Source of the DNA: Pseudomonadota bacterium
GTDB lineage: Bacteria; Pseudomonadota; Alphaproteobacteria; Rhizobiales; Rhizobiaceae
Length of the DNA stretch: 12,583 nucleotides
Assembly (NCBI GenBank): GCA_023416545.1
Contig: JAEZHO010000448.1
Span: 1 to 12,583, forward strand
Direction of reading: 5' to 3'
Below are positions 1-6,514 of the stretch, in pieces. The notes under the pieces are model-generated. The model ran no database searches. It was not told where the DNA came from and was given only the letters and a program-made list of their open reading frames with translations. A program made the translations under genes and the position numbers. How positions within the stretch are numbered: position 1 is the first letter of the stretch; each line of letters starts with the position of its first letter.

Positions 1-17
1 AGAGCTTTGATGAAGAA

Positions 18-33
18 TGCAGCTTCTGCTGCA
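18..33. other. Short perfect inverted repeat upstream of the pseudopilin genes
   Basis: TGCAGC (18-23) and GCTGCA (28-33) form a perfect 6-bp stem around a TTCT tetraloop, followed by the pyrimidine-rich stretch ACCCTTTATC. It could be a weak terminator or processing hairpin belonging to a gene left of the window, but there is no clean T-run. No coding function can be supported for bases 1-91, although one frame stays open from base 1 to a TGA at 106-108, so the tail of an upstream gene is possible. Confidence 0.25.
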
Positions 34-91
34 ACCCTTTATCAATACTCCAGGCCTACCATCGCCCTGCGCCACAGCAGGTCGAGCGATC

Positions 92-685
92 ATGTGCCAG
101 AACAATGACAAAGCCACTGGTGACGTGCCTCGTGCGCCCCGCAAATCGCTGGGAGCGCGCTTCGCCCGTTCGCGCGACGGCGCCGCGGCGATCGAATTCG
201 CCTTGCTGGCTATTCCCTATTTCCTGATCGTCTTCGCGATCATCGAAACCTTCATCGCCTTCACGGGCGAGCAGCTGGTCTCCAACGCGGTCGACACGCT
301 TTCCCGCCAGATGCGGACGGGGCAGATCACCGCGGCCAACACGACCAAAAAGGCCTTTCGCGACAAGTTCTGCGACGAGGTGTCCATCCTCATCAGATGC
401 AGCGCGGAAGACAGCAGCAAACTGATCCTCGACGTCCGAAGCTTTTCCACGTTCGAGCATATTCCCAACGACATCCCGCGCAAGGGCGGCGCCCTCGATG
501 CGACCGACACCTTCGCTCCCGGCGGCCCTACGAGCATCAACATGATGCGCGCCTACTACAAGTGGAGCGTCGTCACCGACCTCGTACGCCCCTACATTTC
601 CGGTCTCAGGCCGGCGGACGGATCGCTTCCAAAAGAGTTCCTGATCGTCGCCACCGCTTCCTTCCGCACCGAGGACTACAAATGA
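92..685 (+). CDS. TadE-family pseudopilin (Flp/Tad pilus assembly protein)
   Basis: A 197-residue protein of the TadE-like type, expected to be an inner-membrane/pilus-associated minor pseudopilin of the Flp/Tad secretion system. After a basic N-terminus (residues 14-29) comes DGAAAIEFALLAIPYF. This holds the G(X4)EF prepilin-type motif, with G30 as the likely residue before cleavage and E35 at +5, and it runs into one hydrophobic segment (about 31-58). The rest is a soluble domain with two cysteines in FCDEVSILIRC. I chose the ATG at 92 because it gives the usual short basic leader. An in-frame ATG at 17 would add 25 residues with no pseudopilin character. The ribosome-binding site is weak (AGGTCGAG about 6 bases upstream). 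Its TGA overlaps the next gene's ATG (ATGA, 682-685), so the two are probably translationally coupled. Family assignment is firm; the exact role in the pilus is inferred. Confidence 0.85.
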   Translation: MCQNNDKATGDVPRAPRKSLGARFARSRDGAAAIEFALLAIPYFLIVFAIIETFIAFTGEQLVSNAVDTLSRQMRTGQITAANTTKKAFRDKFCDEVSILIRCSAEDSSKLILDVRSFSTFEHIPNDIPRKGGALDATDTFAPGGPTSINMMRAYYKWSVVTDLVRPYISGLRPADGSLPKEFLIVATASFRTEDYK

Positions 686-1269
686 TGGGAAGGGCGAGAC
701 CGATCCGTGCTGCAGTTGACGCCTGGAACGCCGTCGTCGGGCTGTGGCGGGACCGCCGGGGCGCCGGCGCCGTCGAATTCGCGCTGATCGCGCCGCTGCT
801 CCTGATGATCTACATAACCGTCTTCGAGTTGACGATCGGCCTCAGCGTCTCGAAGCGGGTGGCCCGCGCTTCCGGGGCGATCGCCGACCTCGTGACCCAG
901 CAACCCAGCGTCACCAAGAGCTCGCTCGCTGCCATGATCAATGTCGCGGAAAGCATCTTCGTGCCCTACGGCGCCTCGGATATCTCGCTCGACATAACGG
1001 GAATAAAGGTCGGGGCGACGAACTCGACCGTCGCCTGGTCGTGGAACGAGGCCGGAGGCAAGCCGCACGGCAAGGGAAGCGTCATCGACATTCCCGAGCA
1101 GATGAAAGTGCCCGACTCCTTCATCGTCCATGCGGAATTGTCGGTTCCGCACCGGCTCCTGATGTTCATGCCAGGATTGTTGCCGAGCGAAGTTCGCGAC
1201 ATCACCATCCGCCGCGATTTTTACTACCGTTCCCGCAACGGTACCGCCATCGAGTGCGGTGACTGTTGA
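682..1269 (+). CDS. TadE-family pseudopilin, second paralogue
   Basis: A 195-residue TadE-like protein directly following its paralogue with an ATGA overlap. The basic N-terminus ends in RDRRGAGAVEFALIAPLLLM. G27 followed by E32 F33 matches the G(X4)EF pseudopilin processing motif, and residues about 28-50 form the single hydrophobic helix. The remaining ~145 residues are predicted periplasmic or pilus-exposed and end in IECGDC with two cysteines, which could form a disulfide. The reading frame is open well upstream, to 397, but that stretch is the shadow of the first gene. The ATG at 682, immediately followed by a second ATG at 685, is the natural start. Nothing else of the tad/cpa machinery (TadA ATPase, secretin, TadV peptidase) is visible, so the pair is likely the distal end of a cluster lying left of the window. 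Function within the pilus is inferred from family only. Confidence 0.85.
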   Translation: MMGRARPIRAAVDAWNAVVGLWRDRRGAGAVEFALIAPLLLMIYITVFELTIGLSVSKRVARASGAIADLVTQQPSVTKSSLAAMINVAESIFVPYGASDISLDITGIKVGATNSTVAWSWNEAGGKPHGKGSVIDIPEQMKVPDSFIVHAELSVPHRLLMFMPGLLPSEVRDITIRRDFYYRSRNGTAIECGDC

Positions 1270-1283
1270 TCGGCGACCTCGCC

Positions 1284-1311
1284 CTTTGCCAAAACAGGCG
1301 CTAAACTATAT
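1284..1311 (+). promoter_or_regulatory. Candidate sigma-70 promoter for deoB-add-upp
   Basis: The 97-base gap between the pseudopilin gene and deoB contains CTATAT at 1306-1311, the -10 form typical of rhizobial housekeeping promoters. CTTTGC (1284-1289) lies 16 bases upstream as a weak -35. An alternative -35, TTGCCA (1286-1291), would leave only a 14-base spacer. The predicted start site would be near 1318, giving a leader of about 50 bases. Judged by eye only. Confidence 0.4.
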
Positions 1312-1322
1312 GTAGCCCGATG

Positions 1323-1345
1323 CGCGACTGCCCCCCGGCAGCGCG
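1323..1345 (+). other. GC-rich hairpin in the deoB leader (terminator-like or 5' stabiliser)
   Basis: CGCG-(A)-CTGCC / CCCC / GGCAG-CGCG forms a 9-bp stem with one bulged A and a C4 loop. It is followed by ATCCTTCTTCC, pyrimidine-rich but not a true T-run. If transcription starts near 1318, the hairpin sits at the extreme 5' end of the deoB message. Alternatively it terminates transcripts arriving from the pseudopilin genes. Confidence 0.4.
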
Positions 1346-1366
1346 ATCCTTCTTCCCGGGTGACCG

Positions 1367-2587
1367 ATGGCGCGTGCCTTTCTCTTTGTTCTGGATTCCT
1401 TCGGCGTGGGCGGCGCCCGCGACGCCGCGGCCTACGGAGACCTAGGCTCCAATACGCTCGGCCACATCGCCGAATTCTGTGCTGCCGGCGCCGCCGATCG
1501 CGCCGGAGTGCGGACGGGGCCCCTGAAGCTCCCCAACATGTCGACGCTCGGCCTTCTTGAGATCGCCAGGCTGGCGAGCGGCGACTATCCGGCCGGCATG
1601 CCCCTTCCCGAGCGAACCTTCGGACTGCATGGTGCCGCCGAAGAGGTCTCTCGGGGCAAGGACACGCCCTCCGGCCACTGGGAGATTGCCGGCACGCCGG
1701 TGATGTTCGACTGGGGCTACTTCCCTTCCGAAGGAGACGCCTTCCCGCCGGAACTGGTGGAGGCAATCTGCAATGAGGGCGGCGTGCCCGGCATTCTCGG
1801 CAACTGCCACGCCTCCGGCACCGAGATCATCGCCCGTCTGGGCGAGGAGCACATCCGGACCGGCAAGCCGATCTGCTATACGTCGACCGACTCGGTCCTG
1901 CAGATCGCCGCACACGAGACCCATTTCGGCCTGGAGCGACTGATCGATCTCTGCAGGACGGTCCGGCGTCTCGTCGACCCGCTCAACATCGGAAGGGTCA
2001 TCGCCCGCCCCTTTGTCGGAGAATCCCCGGCAGACTTCGAGAGGACGGGAAACCGGCAGGACTTTTCGGTGCCGCCGCCGGAGCCGACCCTTCTCGACCG
2101 CCTTACCGAGGCCGGGCGCAAGGTCCACGCGATCGGCAAGATCGGCGACATCTTCGCCCATCAGGGCGTTTCACGGGTGGTCAAGGCCAACGGCAACGCC
2201 GCACTGATGGCCGCGACGCTGGAGACGATGGAAATTGCCGAAAGCGGCGACCTGATCTTCACCAATTTTGTGGACTTCGACCAGCTCTACGGACACCGGC
2301 GGGACGTCGCGGGCTATGCCGCCGCCCTGGAAGCCTTCGACCGTGCCCTGCCGGAAGTCCATCGGCGCCTCAGGGCGGGCGACATGGTGATCCTGACTGC
2401 CGATCACGGCTGCGATCCCACCTGGCGCGGGACGGATCATACGCGCGAGCGCGTGCCGATCATGGTCTTCGGCCCCGGCATCCGCTCCCGCGACATCGGC
2501 ATCCGTCCGACTTACGCCGACATCGGGGAATCCATCGCGGCCCATCTCGGCATACCCGCCGGATCGCACGGATGGAGTTTCCTTTGA
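1367..2587 (+). CDS. deoB: Phosphopentomutase
   Basis: Cytoplasmic, Mn2+-dependent enzyme interconverting (deoxy)ribose-1-phosphate and (deoxy)ribose-5-phosphate, the step joining nucleoside phosphorolysis to central metabolism. The 406 residues match the usual length and belong to the alkaline-phosphatase superfamily. Visible landmarks are the N-terminal metal-binding stretch FLFVLDSFGVGG (D10), the catalytic phospho-threonine in GKDTPSGHWE (T100), NFVDFDQLYGH (D305, H310), TADHGCDPT (D346, H347) and DHTRE (H358). These correspond to the known two-metal site and nucleophile, so the enzyme should be active. A GGGTGA (1358-1363) close to the ATG is a modest ribosome-binding site. It heads the deoB-add-upp block; its product feeds DeoC, which is encoded in the opposite-strand block. 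Its stop lies 16 bases inside the ATG-started add gene. Confidence 0.97.
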   Translation: MARAFLFVLDSFGVGGARDAAAYGDLGSNTLGHIAEFCAAGAADRAGVRTGPLKLPNMSTLGLLEIARLASGDYPAGMPLPERTFGLHGAAEEVSRGKDTPSGHWEIAGTPVMFDWGYFPSEGDAFPPELVEAICNEGGVPGILGNCHASGTEIIARLGEEHIRTGKPICYTSTDSVLQIAAHETHFGLERLIDLCRTVRRLVDPLNIGRVIARPFVGESPADFERTGNRQDFSVPPPEPTLLDRLTEAGRKVHAIGKIGDIFAHQGVSRVVKANGNAALMAATLETMEIAESGDLIFTNFVDFDQLYGHRRDVAGYAAALEAFDRALPEVHRRLRAGDMVILTADHGCDPTWRGTDHTRERVPIMVFGPGIRSRDIGIRPTYADIGESIAAHLGIPAGSHGWSFL

Positions 2588-3666
2588 CCCGGCATCTTCT
2601 GAAGGCGGAGATCCATTGCCATATCGAAGGGGCTGCACCACCGGCCCTTGCGGCCAGCCAGGCGGAGAAATACGGCGTCGACACCAGCGGCTTCCTGCGC
2701 GATGGAGCCTACATCTGGAAAGACTTTTCCGAGTTCCTCGTCTGCTATGACCGTGTCGCGGCCCTCTTCAAGACCGATGAGGACTATGCGCTGCTGACCG
2801 AGAGCTACCTCACCGAACTGGCAGGCGTGAACACGATCTACAGCGAGCTCATCGTCTCGCCCGATCACGGCGACCGGATCGGGCTTGGCGCCGACGCCTA
2901 TCTCGCCGGCATCTGCGAAGGCATCCGCCGGGCCCGCGAGAATACCGGCATCGAAGCGCGCATCATCGTCACGGGCGAACGCCATTTCGGGCCGGAACGC
3001 GTCATCGCCGCCGCCGAATATGCGGCGCGCAACCGCACCCCTCTGGTGACGGGGTTCAACATGGCGGGCGAGGAGCGCATGGGGCGCGTCGCCGACTACG
3101 CCCGGGCGTTCGATATTGCGCGGGACGCCGGGCTTGGCCTCACGATCCACGCCGGCGAGGTATGCGGTCCTTCCAGCGTCATCGACGCGCTCGACATGGT
3201 CCGTCCCTCGCGGATCGGCCACGGGGTCCGCGCCGCTGAAGATGCGGAACTCGTCGCGCGTCTCCGCGATTTCGGCACGGTGCTGGAAGTGTGCCCGGGT
3301 TCCAACATTGCTCTGAACGTCTATCCCGATTTCGAGCGCCATCCGCTGCGAGAGCTTCACGAGGCGGGCGTCAGGGTCTGCCTGAACTCGGACGATCCGC
3401 CCTTCTTCGGTACCTCGCTCGCGCGGGAATACGAGGTCGCCCAGCGCGTGATGCGTTTCTCGGAGGCCGAGATAAATGCCATGACCCGGACAGCGATCGA
3501 GGCAGCCTTCGTCGACGAGCCGACACGCCTCCGGCTTCTCGCGAGGTTGGCCGACGGCGCTTCAATTGCTCGACCACAGGCAAACGAGGCACAGGGGGTT
3601 GCGGTTTCCCGCCAACCGATAAAAGAAGAGACACATCAACAAACAGGAGAAGGCAGGTTCCGATGA
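2572..3666 (+). CDS. add: Adenosine deaminase
   Basis: Zn2+-dependent cytoplasmic amidohydrolase converting (deoxy)adenosine to (deoxy)inosine, the substrate for the purine nucleoside phosphorylase encoded further on. The zinc and catalytic residues are present: H15xH17 (EIHCHIEG), H193 and E196 (IHAGEV), H217 (RIGHGV), and D274 D275 (LNSDDPPFFG). VCPGSNIALNVY at about 240-251 is also typical. From the ATG at 2572 it is 364 residues and overlaps deoB by 16 bases. A TTG at 2584 is an alternative start with a better-placed GGAG (2574-2577, 6 bases away), which would remove four residues. The conserved fold ends at about residue 326 (LLARL). The last ~38 residues are hydrophilic, unlike the family, and cover what looks like the leader of upp. 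The stop shares ATGA with upp. Identity is certain; the start and the tail are less so. Confidence 0.95.
   Translation: MEFPLTRHLLKAEIHCHIEGAAPPALAASQAEKYGVDTSGFLRDGAYIWKDFSEFLVCYDRVAALFKTDEDYALLTESYLTELAGVNTIYSELIVSPDHGDRIGLGADAYLAGICEGIRRARENTGIEARIIVTGERHFGPERVIAAAEYAARNRTPLVTGFNMAGEERMGRVADYARAFDIARDAGLGLTIHAGEVCGPSSVIDALDMVRPSRIGHGVRAAEDAELVARLRDFGTVLEVCPGSNIALNVYPDFERHPLRELHEAGVRVCLNSDDPPFFGTSLAREYEVAQRVMRFSEAEINAMTRTAIEAAFVDEPTRLRLLARLADGASIARPQANEAQGVAVSRQPIKEETHQQTGEGRFR
3597..3617 (+). other. Hairpin just upstream of upp, inside the 3' end of add
   Basis: GGTTG-CGG / TTTC / CCG-(C)-CAACC gives an 8-bp stem with one bulge about 45 bases before the upp start. It falls in the atypical C-terminal extension of add and looks more like an intercistronic element than coding sequence. 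No T-run follows, so it is not a convincing terminator. Confidence 0.35.
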
Positions 3667-4292
3667 ACGGCGTCACTGTCATCGATCATCCGCTGGTGCA
3701 GCACAAGCTGACGATCATGCGCAAGACGGAAACATCCACGGCGGGCTTCCGGCGTCTGTTGCGCGAGATCTCCACCCTGCTCTGCTACGAGGTCACCCGC
3801 GATCTCGAACTGACGATGGAAACCATCGAAACCCCGCTGCAGACAATGGATTCCCCCGTCCTTGAGGGAAAGAAACTCGTCTTTGCATCGATCCTGCGTG
3901 CCGGGAACGGCCTGCTCGAAGGAATGCTGGAACTCGTTCCGTCCGCACGGGTGTCGCATATCGGCGTCTATCGGGATCACAAGACGCTGCAGGCGGTCGA
4001 GTATTTCTTCAAGGCCCCGGAAGACATTGCGGAACGGCTCATCATCGTCGTCGACCCGATGCTGGCGACCGGCAACTCGGCGATCGCGGCGATCGACAAG
4101 CTGAAGGAACGCGGTGCCCACAACATCCGCTTCCTGTGTCTGCTGGCCGCGCCGGAAGGGCTCGAGAGCTTCCGCAAGCATCATCCCGACGTGCCGGTCT
4201 ACACGGCGTCCATCGACAGCCGCCTCAACGAGAACGGCTATATCGTTCCCGGCCTCGGTGACGCCGGCGACCGGATGTACGGGACGAAATAG
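3663..4292 (+). CDS. upp: Uracil phosphoribosyltransferase
   Basis: Converts uracil plus PRPP to UMP, the pyrimidine-base salvage step. It would recycle uracil released from deoxyuridine by DeoA, or taken up from outside. The 209-residue length is typical. Recognisable elements are ASILRAGNGLLEGM (75-88), the PRPP-binding loop VVDPMLATGNSA (129-140), LAAPEGL (161-167) and the uracil-binding C-terminus GLGDAGDRMYGTK (197-209). The ATG at 3663 is preceded by AGGAGA (3645-3650) and by AGGCAGG (3651-3657), 5 bases from the start, so it has its own good ribosome-binding site as well as an ATGA overlap with add. It is the last gene of the plus-strand block and converges on deoA with only 24 bases between stop codons. 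No terminator is visible there. Confidence 0.97.
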   Translation: MNGVTVIDHPLVQHKLTIMRKTETSTAGFRRLLREISTLLCYEVTRDLELTMETIETPLQTMDSPVLEGKKLVFASILRAGNGLLEGMLELVPSARVSHIGVYRDHKTLQAVEYFFKAPEDIAERLIIVVDPMLATGNSAIAAIDKLKERGAHNIRFLCLLAAPEGLESFRKHHPDVPVYTASIDSRLNENGYIVPGLGDAGDRMYGTK

Positions 4293-4316
4293 GACGATCT
4301 TCTCGCTCCGCAGTGG

Positions 4317-5627
4317 TCAGGCGATCCGATCGAGGACGACAGGGGTCGCTTGCGGCGCCACGTCCGAAATCCGGTAGGCCCGGATGACCGCGGCCGCGGC
4401 GCTTTGCGCCTGTGCCTCGCTGTTTGCGTGCACGAAGGCGATCGGGTCCCCCCTCGACAGCTTAGCCCCGAGCGGCAGGATGCAATCGATCCCGACGGCG
4501 TGATCGATCGGGTCCTGTGGGCGCTTGCGTCCGCCGCCGAGTTCGACGACGGCGAGCCCGATGTCGCGTGTCGCACAGGCGGCGAGCCATCCGTCGTCCG
4601 GTGCCGGGACCGCGATGATGACCGGAGCCTTCCGCAGGTAGCGGTCCGGGCTCTCCACGAAATCCGAAGGCCCTCCAAGCGCGTGGACCATGCGGGCGAA
4701 GACTTCCAGGGCCCTGCCGCCGTCGAGGGCATCGATAGCGGCCGCCCGCGCCTCGTCCGCACCCTGGAAGAGGCCCGCCTGCATGAGCATCTCTGCCGCG
4801 AGAGCGATTACAACGTCGTGCAGCCGGGTGCCGTTCTTTCTTCCCATGAGGAATTCGAGGGCGTTCCCGACCTCGACGGCATTGCCGGCGGCATCGGCAA
4901 GCGGCTGGTTCATGTCGGTGAGCAGCGCGCTGGTGCGAACCCCCGCTCCGTTCGCGACGTCCACCAGGGAGCGGGCGAGCGCCGCCGCCTGCGCGGGATC
5001 CTCCATGAACGCGCCGCTGCCCACCTTCACGTCGAGAACGAGCGTCTGAAGTCCGGCGGCGAGTTTCTTCGACAGGATGGAGGCGGTAATCAGGGGCACG
5101 GATTCCACGGTCGCCGTGACGTCGCGGATCGCGTAAAGCCGTCGATCCGCCGGGGCCAGATCGCCGGTCTGGCCGATGATCGCGCAACCGACCTCGGAAA
5201 CGACCCGGCGAAGCAGGCCGGGATCCGGCGTGACATCGTAGCCGGGGATCGACTGGAGCTTGTCCAGCGTGCCGCCGGTGTGGCCAAGGCCTCTTCCGGA
5301 GATCATGGGCACCGCAAGGCCACAGGCGGCGGCGATGGGCGCGAGCATGAGCGAGACATTGTCTCCGACACCGCCGGTCGAGTGCTTGTCGGAAACGGGA
5401 CGGGAGATGCCGGGCCAGTCCATGACATCGCCGGAATCACGCATGGCAAGCGTCAGCGCGACCGTTTCCTCGCGGGACATGCCCTGGAAGAATACCGCCA
5501 TGGCGAAGGCGGCCGCCTGCCCCTCGGTGATGTCCCCGCGGGTCAGTCCTTCGACGAAGGCGGCGATATCCCCGGGGGCGAGTTCCTGCCCGTCGCGCTT
5601 CCGGCGGATGATCTCCTGCGGGATCAT
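4317..5627 (-). CDS. deoA: Thymidine phosphorylase
   Basis: Cytoplasmic enzyme that phosphorolyses thymidine and deoxyuridine to the base and deoxyribose-1-phosphate, which DeoB and DeoC then process. Its 436 residues match the bacterial family. Visible signatures are QEIIRRKRDG at the N-terminus, the phosphate-binding KHSTGGVGDN (81-90), the family signature GRGLGHTGGTLDKL (111-124), R168 in YAIRDVT, and S183/K187 in ASILSKK, which line the pyrimidine site. The alternatives in this family are pyrimidine-nucleoside phosphorylase and AMP phosphorylase. Genome context and overall similarity to DeoA favour thymidine phosphorylase. I take the ATG at 5627, four bases after the deoC stop; a GTG at 5651 would overlap deoC and add eight non-family residues. 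There is no strong ribosome-binding site, so translation is probably coupled to deoC. It is the last gene of the minus-strand block. Confidence 0.95.
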   Translation of the reverse strand: MIPQEIIRRKRDGQELAPGDIAAFVEGLTRGDITEGQAAAFAMAVFFQGMSREETVALTLAMRDSGDVMDWPGISRPVSDKHSTGGVGDNVSLMLAPIAAACGLAVPMISGRGLGHTGGTLDKLQSIPGYDVTPDPGLLRRVVSEVGCAIIGQTGDLAPADRRLYAIRDVTATVESVPLITASILSKKLAAGLQTLVLDVKVGSGAFMEDPAQAAALARSLVDVANGAGVRTSALLTDMNQPLADAAGNAVEVGNALEFLMGRKNGTRLHDVVIALAAEMLMQAGLFQGADEARAAAIDALDGGRALEVFARMVHALGGPSDFVESPDRYLRKAPVIIAVPAPDDGWLAACATRDIGLAVVELGGGRKRPQDPIDHAVGIDCILPLGAKLSRGDPIAFVHANSEAQAQSAAAAVIRAYRISDVAPQATPVVLDRIA

Positions 5628-5631
5628 GCCG

Positions 5632-6402
5632 TCAGTAGACCGTCGCCGCACGCGGCGGCGCCGTCCCGCTCAGCACCGCCAGAATATCGTCGAGAAGACC
5701 GGATGCGCCGAACCGGAAGGTCGACGGCATGATCCAGTCCGGCCCCATGATGGTCTCGGCAAGCCGCAGGTAGAGGTCCGCATCCGAAACCGTGGCGATG
5801 CCGCCCGCCGGCTTGAAGCCGACACGCTTCTTCGAAGCACGAATGGCGCGAAGCATGATATCGGCCGCCTCGAGCGTGGCATTGACGGGCACCTTGCCGG
5901 TCGAGGTCTTGATGAAGTCGGCGCCTGCCGCGATCGCCAGTTCGGACGCCCGGGTGATGAGGGCGCTGTTCTTCAGTTCACCCGTTTCGATGATCACCTT
6001 GAGGCAGGCCCCCGGGCAGGCTTCGCGTACCGCCTTGACCATCTCGGTCGTCGCCGCTTCATCCCCCTCGATCAGGCGCCGGTAGGGAATGACGAGGTCG
6101 ATCTCGTCTGCGCCATCTGCGATCGCCTGCCGCGTTTCCTCCACCACTTCGGCAACAGAAAGGTCGCCCGAAGGAAAGTTGACGACGGTCGCGATCCGTA
6201 CCGGATGCCCGTCCCCGAGGAGCTTCCTTGCCTGGGCCACGAACCGCGGCCAGATGCAGATCGCCGCCGCGGCGCCGTAGGGAGTCTGCGCCCGCCGGCA
6301 CAATGTCTCGATCGCAGCCGCATCGCAATCGTCGCGAAGATTGGTGAGGTCGAGCAGAGAAAGGGCGCAACTGGCCGCTTCCCGCGGAGTCTTCATCTCC
6401 AT
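5632..6402 (-). CDS. deoC: Deoxyribose-phosphate aldolase
   Basis: Class I aldolase cleaving 2-deoxyribose-5-phosphate to acetaldehyde and glyceraldehyde-3-phosphate, the last step of deoxynucleoside catabolism. From the ATG at 6402 it is 256 residues, close to the ~259 of the E. coli enzyme. The catalytic set is visible: D102 in DEIDLVIPYRR, the Schiff-base lysine K165 in DFIKTSTGK, and K197 in VGFKPAGGI. ATVVNFPSGD (71-80) is also typical. The frame is open up to an ATG at 6432, but an excellent GAGGAGG lies 8 bases before the ATG at 6402, which fixes that start. It is separated from the upstream phosphorylase gene by 112 bases containing a hairpin and a 20-bp pseudo-palindrome, so deoC-deoA may be controlled partly on their own. 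The gap to deoA is 4 bases. Confidence 0.97.
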   Translation of the reverse strand: MEMKTPREAASCALSLLDLTNLRDDCDAAAIETLCRRAQTPYGAAAAICIWPRFVAQARKLLGDGHPVRIATVVNFPSGDLSVAEVVEETRQAIADGADEIDLVIPYRRLIEGDEAATTEMVKAVREACPGACLKVIIETGELKNSALITRASELAIAAGADFIKTSTGKVPVNATLEAADIMLRAIRASKKRVGFKPAGGIATVSDADLYLRLAETIMGPDWIMPSTFRFGASGLLDDILAVLSGTAPPRAATVY

Positions 6403-6410
6403 GGCTGATA

Positions 6411-6417
6411 CCTCCTC
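6411..6417 (-). promoter_or_regulatory. Strong ribosome-binding site that decides the deoC start
   Basis: On the minus strand GAGGAGG precedes the ATG at 6402 by 8 bases. The longer in-frame start at 6432 has nothing comparable and would place this motif inside the coding region. Confidence 0.85.
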
Positions 6418-6434
6418 GTAAGGCTTCATCATCG

Positions 6435-6454
6435 GCGTTCAAACGATTTAACGC
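6435..6454. promoter_or_regulatory. Candidate operator: 20-bp pseudo-palindrome upstream of deoC
   Basis: GCGTTCAAACGATTTAACGC matches its own reverse complement at 16 of 20 positions, with a central CG and outer arms GCGTT/AACGC. The shape, with AAACG-type half sites around CG, resembles LacI-family operators. It lies 32 bases before the deoC start, immediately beside the hairpin at 6457-6480. A weak promoter (TTGCGT, 17 bases, GATGAT on the minus strand) would overlap it. Regulator and function are inferred; no regulator gene is in the window. Confidence 0.4.
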
Positions 6455-6456
6455 AA

Positions 6457-6480
6457 CCCGCCGAATCTCGCATTCGGGGG
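6457..6480 (-). terminator. Hairpin after the purine nucleoside phosphorylase gene (possible partial terminator)
   Basis: On the minus strand CCC-CCGAAT / GCGAG / ATTCGG-(C)-GGG forms a 9-bp stem with one bulged C, about 34 bases after the phosphorylase stop. It is followed by TTGCGTTAAATCGTTT, T-rich but without a continuous run. It may reduce read-through into deoC, or protect or process the message; a full terminator is not certain. Confidence 0.4.
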
Positions 6481-6514
6481 CCGAGGGGATGGATGCGGGC
6501 CGAATGACCTGAAA

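Noticed and set aside
291..543. Possible frameshifts or pseudogenes among the metabolic and pilus genes
   Set aside because: I checked each called gene for motif order and length; all read through in one frame with catalytic residues present, so no decay is supported.
397..681. Upstream extension of the second pseudopilin frame
   Set aside because: It lies inside the first pseudopilin gene in another frame and is Arg/His-rich; the ATG at 682 with the ATGA overlap gives the proper pseudopilin N-terminus.
1320..1445. 41-codon open frame starting almost at the predicted deoB transcription start and overlapping deoB out of frame
   Set aside because: No ribosome-binding site, the start site itself is only predicted, and the frame has no recognisable content; such overlaps are common by chance in GC-rich DNA.
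4350..5732. 460-codon open frame on the plus strand opposite deoA
   Set aside because: Antisense shadow of deoA; the deoA frame has all family motifs and this one has none.
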